In this document: positions 22,368 to 32,483 of the stretch, in pieces | Layout: the number at the start of each line of letters is the position of its first letter | Numbering within the stretch: the first letter of the stretch is position 1 | Assembly (NCBI GenBank): GCA_047495785.1 | Contig: JBLDXI010000007.1 | Span: forward strand, 3,410,001-3,474,000 | DNA from: Lepidodermella squamata | Lineage: Eukaryota; Gastrotricha | Length of the DNA stretch: 64,000 nucleotides | Direction: 5' to 3' | Translations under genes and position numbers: made by a program | Notes under the pieces: generated by a model | The model's database searches: none | What the model was told of the DNA's origin: nothing | Seen by the model: the letters and a program-made list of their open reading frames with translations, nothing else

Positions 22368-25300
22368 TTAGAAAACAACCATACTCGCATATACATTAAT
22401 AGTTAGGAAAATAGTAAGGCTGACTAAGAACATAGAAAAGTCTATTGCTCGAGCGTGGGTAAAGGGCGCCGAGCAGATAGATATCTGCCACCTCCAGTCA
22501 TTCAAATGCTTATTGTGAGAGGTTGCCGCAAGCATAGCTGCTTCATACAGGGCCAAAGCTGCTGCAAGACCGCAGAGACACAAAATATACTCGGCCATAA
22601 GAACAGACTCTGAAGTCTCAGGTATATCCTGCAAGACATCAGATTGCGTGACAATCAAACTGAGAAGAAGGGTGGCCGTAAATGCTGGTCTATCTGGAAC
22701 ATCCGGCTGAAATAACAGGGAACCGAACACTAGAACCATCAAGATGGCACATGGAGCAATATTATTGATGATGTAAGGCTCGGGCCGGCGTGAAAAGGAG
22801 ACTGTGAAGATTGAGTATCCTGACGTTGAATTGCGCCTCAGTTGCGATGCGGTGATACCATAGGCCGAAGAGGCCGCTTCTAGTTTCCACAGCTCACTAT
22901 CGAACGAGCCATCAAATGAAAGCTTAGTTCCATCGAAGCTAACAAACTTATCCGCTTCGTCTAGCAGGAACGTGAAATCGCATTTCTGTGAGTCGAACGG
23001 GAATTTCCGCAGTTTCAGCGAGCATTTCGATGTGATAACGCCGAATCGCATCCAGTGGAAAAACAGCGTTCTATTAGGAGTTGTCGGATAGTAGGCAATG
23101 TGGATCTGTTCCTTCCATGTCGCATTATTCTCGAAATAGAGATCTATAGTTGTGTTGGCGAATCTGATACTAGGAACCCAAACGTCAGACCTCTCAGCTG
23201 TGTAAATCCGATCAGCTTCGTCAACGTTGGGAGCCGTTACTTCTCTGGGGCAACAATTTACCATCCACTGAATAATGACCAAAGCTCCTGCTGATATAGC
23301 ACGAGCTCTTGCATCGATATCGACCAACGTCTTGAGTTCAAGGGTCATGAAGATCTTCGATCCGACCGTTGGAGCTCTTAAAAAAGTTATAAAATGTGAA
23401 TTGTAAATCAAGGGAGATTTCGATATTGTTGATTCTTTCTTCTAATTCTATATAATGAGATTTATACCTGTTAATTGGAGCAATATATTTGCAAGTACTG
23501 AGGTCTTGCATCTGAACGAGAGGAAGTATATTCCCGTCAATCAAGTTCGGAATGTTGAATTCTGATGCGTTCATCTTGAAGTCGTAAGTCCGCATTGCCG
23601 GCGTTGTTGGCTGTGCCGTTGTTGATGGTGATGATTGCAAAGACCACACGTGCATGTTCTTCACTGCAGCATCTGCGTTCATACCATCAACTCCATAGAT
23701 TTGAACCGTGGCGTTACCACTAGATATTTGATCACTTAAACCACTGATGTTTACATTGGAGAAGAGAAGTTCTGAACTCGAGGCTGCTCCGCCTGTCAAG
23801 GGAGCTATTGAAACCTGACGCAAATAGGCATTCATCAACAAAGGACGCTCAGACATAGAATAGAACATACTGAAGCCGAATCTCCAGCGCTTTGAATGAT
23901 AAGTCTCAAATCAGCCGTTCCAGAACTGTCATTTGAAGCTTGTCTTTTCGCTCGACTAATGAATGAATCAACCATAGGGCTAGATTCATATCGATAAGAC
24001 AAGGGCACGCTTTGGCCGTCAGGTTTGATTTGTGGCTCATAGGATAAGAAAGCTTTGCCGCTAGGCCCCATTTGCAAAGATAGATGAAGACCGTCGTAGT
24101 TACTAAACGTGTTTTTCTTCCCATTCGAATCAGTACCTTTTTGCATTTAAACTAGAGCTATTTTAAATGAAAAATAATGGATAGCATACCGACTACTGGT
24201 GGTGATGTTGTGATACCAAAAACGAGATACCCGTAGGACGAAGGGTTGTACTTGGAAGTTATATCTGTTTCGATACGGAATCCTGTTGAAGCAATACTCC
24301 GAATCAGTGGTGTCTTGATGTCCAAGTAGCCAAAATCGACTTTTTGGTAGCTGTTAAGCTGGATTCCACCCGGCGTAACGACTGCTCCGGATTGCAATAC
24401 CATTACAGCTGTTGCGTTGAGTGAAGCGTTGATGAGGTTGAATGAGTTTTGGCTGAGAAAAACTGGGTTACCGGCTGACAAGTAAGGCAAACTCATCGAT
24501 GCGACATCAGGATCAGGCACTGAGGACCCTGTGGTGGTGGGTGCACTCGTCGTAGAGGATTTCGTCGTAGTTTTCGAGGTGGACGTTGAAGACGAAGGAC
24601 TTGTTGCTGGGGTAGTGCTTTTCGATGTCGTGGGTGGGGTTGATGATGTACTTGTAGTCGGGCTAGTTGTTGCTGTCGAGGTTGTAGTACTTGAGGCTGA
24701 AGTGCTTGGAGTGGTAGTAGTACTTGAGGAGGGTGTCGAGCTAGTGGTGGTGCTACTCGATGATGCTGGAGCGGTGGTCGTTGACGTAGTTGTAGTCGTC
24801 GTTGAGGTTGAAGCAGTTGATGGGCTTGCATTCAGTTTCCATAATTTGAAGTTTCTCACAGTGTAGTAACCTAAGTTCAGTTGACGATAAAATGTCATTT
24901 TTTGTATTAGGACTCGGCTCTCGAATTCAACAGCTATAGGTATAAAGATATTCTCAAAACGCACCGGATTCTCCGCAAACCCCTATCCATCGAATTTTCG
25001 CGCTGCCTCCACCAACAATAGCCCCAGTACCTGTCGCTACAACATCACTCAAGCAGATTGAGGTTACCGTCGTCCCGTTTGCTGGCAGCGAAGCTATCGC
25101 TACAGTTACTTTATCGTTGTAGACCTGAATAATCATTCGATAACTGTGTGACGCGGTTGCCGAAGTGAACAGAGTTGAGCTCCCACAAGCAGGTTGAGAG
25201 GTCTGGATCGGTGGAAATGGAACTGACCCTGTTGTACCGGATGCGGAATACGACGCGGAAACCCTACCGTTTTGACCTAGTTCTTGCCAAACAGCTAGGC

Positions 25301-25812
25301 CCGTTATACCGGAACCAGTAATGCTTGTAGAGCAAGATGCTGATTCAGAATTTTTATCCCTATATAATTAGGTCTGGCTGAAAACGTTAACTTACTAGTA
25401 GATTGGCCGTAACTTGTTGATGAGAACGTGATTCCATAGTAGGCGCCGAGGCCTGTATAGTCAGTATCAATGTCGATCTCTGCTCGGAAATTGTTGTCAC
25501 CAGCTGGAAAACTGTTACTTAAATGCAGGCGTCCAACTTCACTAGCCGGGTCATTTATCTGTATTCCAGCTGACGTTTGCCCAACAACCGAGAATGTGCT
25601 GAAGAAAGTTTGCGAAACAGTGACTCCGTCGAAAGACACCGATGTCTCATAGGTTGGTGTTCCGGCGAACAAATACGGCAATGGCAACGAAGCGGTGTCG
25701 GGACTTTGCGCCACAGCTTCAAAGGTAAAACACATTATCTTGCCGTAGCCTAATAAGTAGCTCACGCGTTACCTTCAATCGCCAGGAACAATATCGCCAC
25801 GATAACCTCCAT
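22368..25812 (-). CDS. receptor C: two lectin-like modules, mucin stalk, Cys-loop channel
   Basis: Exons: 25773-25812, 25396-25716, 24965-25339, 24190-24870, 23871-24136, 23468-23814, 22368-23376 (3039 nt, 1012 aa, no frame break). Signal peptide MEVIVAILFLAIEA. Module 1 (PDTASLPLPY) runs to the phase-1 intron before GYYTVRNFKLWKL. The stalk of about 100 residues is rich in Ser, Thr, Ala and Pro. Module 2 (PDVASMSLPY) has an RAKR basic site. The channel has C-x13-C with FPFDSQK, PDRPAF, and VTQSD in M2. As in gene A, but unlike D-G, an intron splits module 2 (after SAGDSAS, phase 0). The promoter shares the motif at 25881-25897 with H, F and G. Likely a surface receptor; ligand unknown. Confidence 0.87.
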
Positions 25813-25880
25813 CCTTCAAATTTTGTGAAAAACTTGCAAATGAAATACTCTCAAGAGCTTTTAAGCCTACTTTCAAGCTA

Positions 25881-25897
25881 ACTTCATGCATTATTGA
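25881..25897 (-). promoter_or_regulatory. shared upstream motif of receptors C, F, G, H (copy of C)
   Basis: On the minus strand it reads TCAATAATGCATGAAGT, 69 bp upstream of the ATG. F, G and H have TGAATAATKCAYGAGGT at nearly the same distance. The AATAATGCAT core resembles POU-homeodomain sites; the factor is inference. Confidence 0.55.
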
Positions 25898-25969
25898 CTA
25901 GCTTTTCAGTTGGCTGCTTTTCAGTGGCTGCACTCACTCTTGGCGAGGGGAGCATTTTTAGAATTGTCG

Positions 25970-26118
25970 TAGTCTTTGTACCATCGCATCTATCGATTAA
26001 TCGCCATACAGTCGTCGTAATGAGCCATGGTGAACTGTGACTCCTCCGTAAAAGCAATGACTTTTTTCAAGTTGGGATTGCGGTGTTGATCAGCAAAATT
26101 CTTCCTTCGTCGCGTTGG
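25970..26118 (-). mobile_element. relic of a Tc1/mariner-like transposase
   Basis: Read on the minus strand, one frame gives RRRKNFADQHRNPNLKKVIA then FTEESQF and MAHYDDCMAINR, ending in an in-frame stop. This resembles the middle of Tc1/mariner transposases, where a basic/FA..H block precedes an F(S/T)DES(K/R)F motif holding the second catalytic Asp; here that residue is Glu. About 50 residues survive and no terminal repeats were seen. Confidence 0.45.
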
Positions 26119-26440
26119 AGCTATAATTCATTCGAATGGTTGATAATTATCAATATCTCTTGTTTTTTGTTTGGTCAGAGAGTGATTAAAATTGAATTCA
26201 AAAACCTGATTTACATTGCATTCAATTGATGGAAATTGGGAATAATCATAATATTCTAGAATGCGTGCCATCGATCATCGATCTAGGCTTTTAGGCCCTA
26301 TGGGTATTGCTTGTGGTGCGGAACCACGCCTACTCATCTGAAAAATAAAACGCCGTGATTAACTCTGATTCATTTGACAATATTTAATATTTTGAAACTT
26401 CATTTGAGTATCCAAAAATAATGTACTCCACCTCCTGAGA

Positions 26441-27694
26441 TCAAGCAAAAATCATGGAGAAAAAAATGATGTGAATGGCGATTGCAGTTAGTGTTAAGAT
26501 AGAAAATACAATGAGATCAATTAAGCGAACAATAGGAAATTGAAACGGTTTTTTCGCGTTTTTGTACCAAGGCAGATGGATTGTCACCATTCTGTGCTTT
26601 TTCCTCCGATCTCCCAGCCAATTGCACATTCCGATGCTTAACACAGAATAGAGCGTGCAGACACTCCCAACGACAATACAAGCGTTAATGTACAGAACAA
26701 GATAGATCGTCTCAGCTGTTTTCGGAATGTCCTGCTCGACCAATTGATGGATTACTGCGAAGGCTAGAAGAATCGTTGTTGAATACTCACAACGCTCTGG
26801 CATGTGTGGTTCCATGGCGAAGGGGCTCAATTGTAGGATGTTCAGTGAGATCGATGGCAGAAAAATTGCAAAGACGTACGGAGCAGCTTTTCGACTGATT
26901 ACGAACGTATAATGAGCCTCAGCCGAGCAAAATAGCTGGGGTGGGCTGCCCATTGGGTAGCAGGTTTTCGTTATCTCACCGTGGTACTTCTCCAGCCGCC
27001 ACACAGCCATTGGACTCGTGAAACCCTCCGGATTCTCGACATCGATCATAATATTAGCCGCGGTTATGTTTGTGTAGTAGGTCGTGTCCCACAGCTCGAA
27101 GGCGAACATGCAAGTTTGGGTGTCGAAAGGGAACCACTTTAGCTGCAACTTGCATGAAGTTGAATACAACCCAGTCGGCGACCATTCGATCCAACCATTA
27201 CGGAAAACATTCGTCGCCAACTGTTGTCCATTCTCAACAATGCTTTGAACCTTGTAAGGGCTGTTTCGGTGAATGATTGCTGGTTTCCAGAACAAAGATG
27301 TAGGGAGAGCGACATGTGTCAAATTTTCGAGTTGTTTCGCTACTTTTGGCGAGACGGTTTGAGCGATTTTAGCCAGGTCTTTCTCCCAGCCGACGCAGTC
27401 ATCCGTCCAGCAAATGTTGAGAGTTGCGAAGATTGACATGGTTTCTTCCTGTTCGTCGAATTCTACCATGTTGAATACATAGAAGAGCAGGTCTAGGTTG
27501 ATCTGATGGTCGTAGAAACCGAGGTCAGCGTGGCAAGTGTCGAAGAATCTTTGTCGTAGATAGTTTTCCGTTTCATAGCTCAATGGAGTAGCTGCGACTT
27601 TACAAGTCAGCAGAGTAACAGCAAATAGGGCAATAATCATTATTTTTTTCTGCGGCTTGAAAATCGAAAATGGCAAATTGGATTTTTCGCGCAT
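26441..27694 (-). CDS. nicotinic-type Cys-loop ligand-gated ion channel subunit, intronless
   Basis: 417 codons without an intron. A second Met at residue 19 precedes a better signal peptide (MIIALFAVTLLTCKVAA), so translation may start at 27640. The extracellular domain has ICWTDDCVGW at the loop-D position, the Cys loop C181-x13-C195 with FPFDTQT, and two Cys (245, 256) in the loop-C region that are not adjacent, so this is not a classical acetylcholine alpha subunit. M1 about 272-292, M2 about 299-322 beginning PERCEY with 9' Leu, M3 about 327-352, M4 about 388-412. The Glu before the M2 Arg suggests a cation pore, although the Pro before it is more usual in anion channels. The M3-M4 loop is only about 35 residues. 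Distinct from the lectin-module family around it. Confidence 0.85.
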   Translation of the reverse strand: MREKSNLPFSIFKPQKKIMIIALFAVTLLTCKVAATPLSYETENYLRQRFFDTCHADLGFYDHQINLDLLFYVFNMVEFDEQEETMSIFATLNICWTDDCVGWEKDLAKIAQTVSPKVAKQLENLTHVALPTSLFWKPAIIHRNSPYKVQSIVENGQQLATNVFRNGWIEWSPTGLYSTSCKLQLKWFPFDTQTCMFAFELWDTTYYTNITAANIMIDVENPEGFTSPMAVWRLEKYHGEITKTCYPMGSPPQLFCSAEAHYTFVISRKAAPYVFAIFLPSISLNILQLSPFAMEPHMPERCEYSTTILLAFAVIHQLVEQDIPKTAETIYLVLYINACIVVGSVCTLYSVLSIGMCNWLGDRRKKHRMVTIHLPWYKNAKKPFQFPIVRLIDLIVFSILTLTAIAIHIIFFSMIFA

Positions 27695-28130
27695 TTAATC
27701 TGTTTTATCAACTCGTATAAAATCACAAGGGAAAACTCGTCGGTGCAGCATCCCATTTAATTAAAACGGTTTATTTTCGGAATATAAGCCGAAACCACGG
27801 CTAATGCATTTAACTATAGATTACGAGCAACTTTAAATTATTCAGGTTTTAAAATTATTAAGTTGTCATGGCCTTGTTTGTAAACGTATATAATCAGCGA
27901 AAACGCGTTAGCGTTTCGATTTTGTCTCACATGAGTGGGATGTGGCCTGGTACACCTATATCCTATCATAAAAAACTGGCCAGTTTACGGCGTGAAACCA
28001 ATGGTAAATGTTAACAAATCAGAGCGAAATCAGAGGTATATAACGTTAGTCTGAACACTCCTCGTCATCATACTCATTATACATCTAAAATGTAAAAAAC
28101 GACAAGAAGCCAGAGGAAATTAATAGAAAC
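27695..28130. other. divergent upstream region with TATA-like sites
   Basis: It separates the nicotinic-type gene from the decayed GABA-B-like gene, which are transcribed away from each other. GTATATAA occurs at about 27886 and 28032; the second is about 95 bp before the old start codon at 28131. Confidence 0.4.
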
Positions 28131-30046
28131 ATGGATAAAATACGAATTTCGCTTTACTTCGTGCTTATTCTTCCATCAATCCTATTGTCGATGGCACAAA
28201 AGCTGAACCTTACTACACCAATACCACGTTGGTTGATAGCAAGTAATCACTCAAACGAGAAGCAAACTCTGATTCTGGCAACGATTCTGAATTATGGTAT
28301 TCATCTTCTGGTTTCTTCACATAAATTGAAGATTCTGATGTTGTTAGGTGGATTTATTCTGCCTATTATTGGACCTGTATTATCGGCGACTAAAGCTGGA
28401 ATCTGGTTATAATTTAGCCATATATCTGCAGGATGATAAGGTAATATTCATACCCTACAAAAATCAGCTCCTACATGCCTAACACCGCAACACGGGCGGA
28501 GAATCGCGCTGATGAAATGATCTACAAAATCTGGTTGTCAACATTCGTTTTCAGTCAAGATACGCCTATCGATTCTAACCCAGAGAAGGCTGTTGATTCG
28601 CTAGAGAAACGAGGCAGTGATGTTGAGCAGATTTTAAAAGATCTCATCGATAATCCTCACCTCTCGAACCCCTGATTTTACTTCTACATGGTCGGTTACG
28701 AGAATACTCTGGCTTTAGCCTTAGTCCTCAGTGAAGTCGAAGAGGCACTTAATAAGAACAACGATACATGGCTGAACTGGCTCACTTGGATTGACAACTT
28801 CAAGAAAAATGGGTCGTATATTCACGACTTAGTTAAACAAGCGTTCAAAAATTTGAGCTACGATGGAATGATGGTTTCGAAAGATAATAGAATCAACGGT
28901 AGAACTGGCCTAACTGGAATATACCGGTACCAGCTGAAAGATGGCGTGGAGAAAGATAGTCTAAATTTTGCAGAAAGGTTGAAGATTTCGAATGTCGCAG
29001 TTTGTGATTTGTGAACCGAGTTCCTGTAGATCCGGGGCGAGTAAGATTTTGAGAAGAACTAAAGATGGCTTGCCACCCTACGATTCTTTAAGAACGATCT
29101 CTGTAGAGGAGCCTATTCTTCGTCCTAGTAGATCCTGGCCCATAATAGAAATCTCAATTTCAATGGCAATACTGTTGGTCATAGCTTTGATCTGGAATCT
29201 TGCCAGACGAAAAAACAAGTCAATCTGTAATTCGGTACCCATCGTTAATTGTTCAATATTTGTTGGAAGTTTATTGATGCTTTGTTCTGAATTTATAATT
29301 CCCATGGGTATTGATAGTCCCCAATCGGTATGGTTAGCAGATGTACTGCTGCTTCATTTTGTCTCGTCATCGGATTCTCGATCGTAAATGGAGCGATTCT
29401 CGGTAAACTTCTGATGGCATAGCACATCTTCAGCAAGCAAAAAGGTAAATCTTCAAAGCGTCCTAAGGACCTAAGTCCCTCAACGAACATTAGTCGCGAT
29501 ACTTCTAAAGCCAGCCTGCGAGTTCCGGCGGCGCCTAGTACGATAAATACTGTGGTCGAGCCTGTGAATTACAAAGTCCCCCTACTGGCGATGCTTGGCA
29601 TTTTAATTTTACAAACAGCTGTTTTCATCGCTTTGATGTCAGTCAACCCCATAGCTACTCAACGAATAGGCAGAGAAATCGATGCTTCAGACGTGAATCA
29701 CAGCATCATCTATCAGCATGTCACGAGCGCATGCCATCTCGATATTTCTAGCAGCGTTTCAATCTCTCTGGTTGCACTAATGTTGGTCGGACACGTGTTG
29801 ATTTTCCTGCGCTCGATGTCTCTGTCATTTTACATGAGGAAACACTCCTACTCAGCCATAAATGACTTGGACAAGTTCAGAATCGCGTCCTACACAATGC
29901 TGCTTGTTGTTGTAGCCGGTGGATTAGTTACGTGGACGCTGTTTGCCAGTGATCCTGGTTACATCGAAATGGCTGTATCCGTTATAACCATTTTGGTCAC
30001 CTTGAATGTTCTGATCTTATTTTGTTTACCGAAAGCAAAGTTGTGA
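28131..30046 (+). pseudogene. decayed GABA-B-like class C GPCR
   Basis: A signal peptide (MDKIRISLYFVLILPSILLS) is followed by only about 850 bp of ligand-domain remnant, far too short for a flytrap domain and broken by stops. The best kept piece is GYENTLALALVLSE...LSYDGMMVSKDNRING, which matches the YDAIWALALALN...FEGVSGHVVFDASG region of GABA-B receptors. The 7TM domain starts at about 29130. A frameshift near 29355 and an in-frame TAG at about 29409 interrupt the third membrane segment. The last part (29552-30046) is open and has the family marks: Cys before TM5 (YQHVTSACH) and RKHSYSAINDLDK after it. This copy is closer to canonical GABA-B receptors than its two neighbours, but it cannot encode a whole receptor. 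Confidence 0.75.
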
Positions 30047-30295
30047 AAAAGACTTAGGATAGAAAGAAAAAAAAAGAACGTTAAGCTGAGACGATTCTGA
30101 AGTCATCTTTTAGGACGGGTGCGCAGTTTTATGGTTTACACGCCAAGCTACTTTTTTTAAATTATATTTTTCAGCAGTAAAACTAAAATGTTCACAATGA
30201 CCCTCCTTCACAAGCTCTTAATGTGGTTTATTTCGAGCCAGCTTAATTCACGTTTTAAATAATTAAGGTATCAAAGATTCAAAAATAATTAAGAC

Positions 30296-31154
30296 TCAAC
30301 AGCGTTCGCGGGATCCAAGATATTTTTGGAAGCAGGTATCAAAAGAGCCACCATAAACTGTTGAGCCTCCAGATCGATAAACAACTTTATCCACCGCGGC
30401 GAGCGCAGCGCAACAACTAGAAAACGTCGGAAATTCATAGATACCACCAGGGGCTGCAGGAGTCTGACGTGGAGAGAAAGCACACATCACATTAATTAGT
30501 ACTCGATATGAAGTGTGAAACCTACAGTTGATGTGGCCTTAACTCTTCCGGCCGCGTTGCATACATTCGGAAATCGCGTGCAGGTTCCTTTACAGCCTAT
30601 GTCTGAAAGTCCACAAACTTTGTAGGGCGTGTTATCGAGGGCTCGGACACAAATCAACGGCAGTACTGCGTAGGCCGGGGCGGCATCTTTGCTCACGAAG
30701 GTTTCATATCTGACGTTGGACGAAGTAGCAGCACAGTACTGGTCGAAATCGCTGTAAACTTTGCTCGGGAATGAGCCCTTAGGTCGAATTTGAATTAAAT
30801 ATCCTATAATTAATTCACAGGCAAGGTATTACCGCTCCTCCAGTAAGAGTGCTGCATGCCAGACCAGGATTGGAGAAGCAAAAGTTGATGAATGACGACG
30901 ATCCGATATTGCCCTTCAGAGTGCACATTTGGTAGGCGTTCTGTTGATAAAGTTGTAATGGTTGGTTGAATGTTAAAATTCAAACTCACGGCAGATGTGC
31001 AATATTGGTTACCAGAGCAAGCAACATCGGCACAGGTACTTCCGGCAGAGCACAGATCAGGGCAGGGTGCACTTATGGAAGTTGGCGGACAGCAATCCAC
31101 GGCAATAATGGCCGTTGATAACAGGAGAAATAGGAGTTCTACGTTTCTTGGCAT
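30296..31154 (-). CDS. secreted Cys-rich protein, four exons, unknown function
   Basis: Exons: 30990-31154, 30833-30940, 30526-30777, 30296-30463; all three introns (49, 55 and 62 nt) are phase 0, and the sum is 693 nt, 230 aa. The last intron has a perfect TACTAAT branch-point sequence. The signal peptide is about residues 1-18. The N-terminal part is very Cys-rich (CCPPTSISAPCPDLCSAGST, then CADVACSGNQYC). Later parts carry more Cys, for example IGCKGTCTRFPNVCNAAGR. There are no membrane segments. I do not recognise the family. The second intron ends in AAG, which is a less usual acceptor, so that junction is the weakest. Confidence 0.75.
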
Positions 31155-32483
31155 CTAAGAAAATCGGAGGAAAAATAATTATTCAATTCTAGACGCTTGA
31201 ACAAAATCAGCTTAATAGCGTCCAACGATATCAAATGATTGACAGTAAAGTTTGGTCACAATAATGACAAATGCATAAAGTTGTAGTTTTAATGTTATTT
31301 CTTGAGACTTGATATGTCTGTCATTATAGAGAATAATCAGCTCCGGTGGGGATCTCGTGTAAACAAAAGCTCTGTTATTTAACTGAATTTCAATTTCCCA
31401 GTCGCAGCCAGAGTGTACTAGCAATTTTATTATACAAGCGCGACAATTATGTGGGCTATGAGCTACAGGAAAATTGGCTACTAGTGAGAATACATGGCTT
31501 AGCATTTTGTCGTCTTCAACTTTGGGTGTAGACTGGAGACTAGAGGAATTATTTAATTACCTCAACAGGGCGCCACAGCCCACGGCTATAAACGGTGTGG
31601 ATGCTATTCGCTTCAGGCTATCAACTTCGGCCGACATCAACATCTAACGCGAGGGTTAATAAAATGCGTCGTGACACGAATGAAAACCTTTTGGTATGAA
31701 ATTTGAAGAAGCATAAGGGCATAATTACCTGTAATTTACTCCTCACAATTAGCAGTTTCAGTTTTTTTATAAGAAGCCATTTGCTGATGTGAATTTCCAG
31801 AATTGAATAACATTTTTGTCAGCGACAATCCCGAATCTTATAATAAACGGAGAAACGATTAATATCAGTCATCCGCTTCAGCTGATGTGTATTTCTTGAC
31901 GTTGGGTCTGAAAATGGTCCGAAATACGAAATACCTTGTTTTCGTGAATGACGTTTTGCCATCTGATGCCCATAGGACAAAACTGTCCTACAGGACACTT
32001 TCAATTTCTAATAATACACCTGTGTCCTATTATTGACTCACAAGACTACAATTTTCGCCTAGGTAAAAATGTTTCTTGTCCCGCGAGTTCTAACTGTAAT
32101 AGTAAGTACAAGTTGTTGATTGGAGCGAACTTGGAGCAATGTTTTCAGATTTTCTAGGATTTGTGCATTTCTTTGATTCTTGCGGTTTGTACTGTATACT
32201 AAGATCCAGCTGTGAACGCATCGTATAGCCATACAATTTAAAAGCGACACACTCTCATGTCCAAAAGTAATCATGTTATTCTACATATGTGTTATCTTCT
32301 TTTATTTCACACTCGAAGAAATCAGAAGTTTGGTAACCATAGATTAGTATATTCACAAACACCAGACACGCTCGAAATATTATTGCTATTTGAAAGATTC
32401 AAAAATCCTCTGAGGAATTCAAGATCATCAAAAGATCACAAAGGACAGTCGGTGGGTTACATTTCAGCTCGCGACTAATGCAT
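31155..32483. other. intergenic, no supported gene
   Basis: This separates the Cys-rich secreted protein gene from the end of the GABA-B-like gene. Open frames are shorter than 115 codons, overlap each other on both strands and show no signal peptide, domain or good splice context. Confidence 0.45.

Larger units (their letters stand above)
25813..26440. other. intergenic: promoter of receptor C and a transposase relic
   Basis: The left part is the upstream region of receptor C with its conserved motif. The middle holds a Tc1/mariner-like relic. The right part is the 3' flank of the nicotinic-type receptor gene. Confidence 0.5.
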
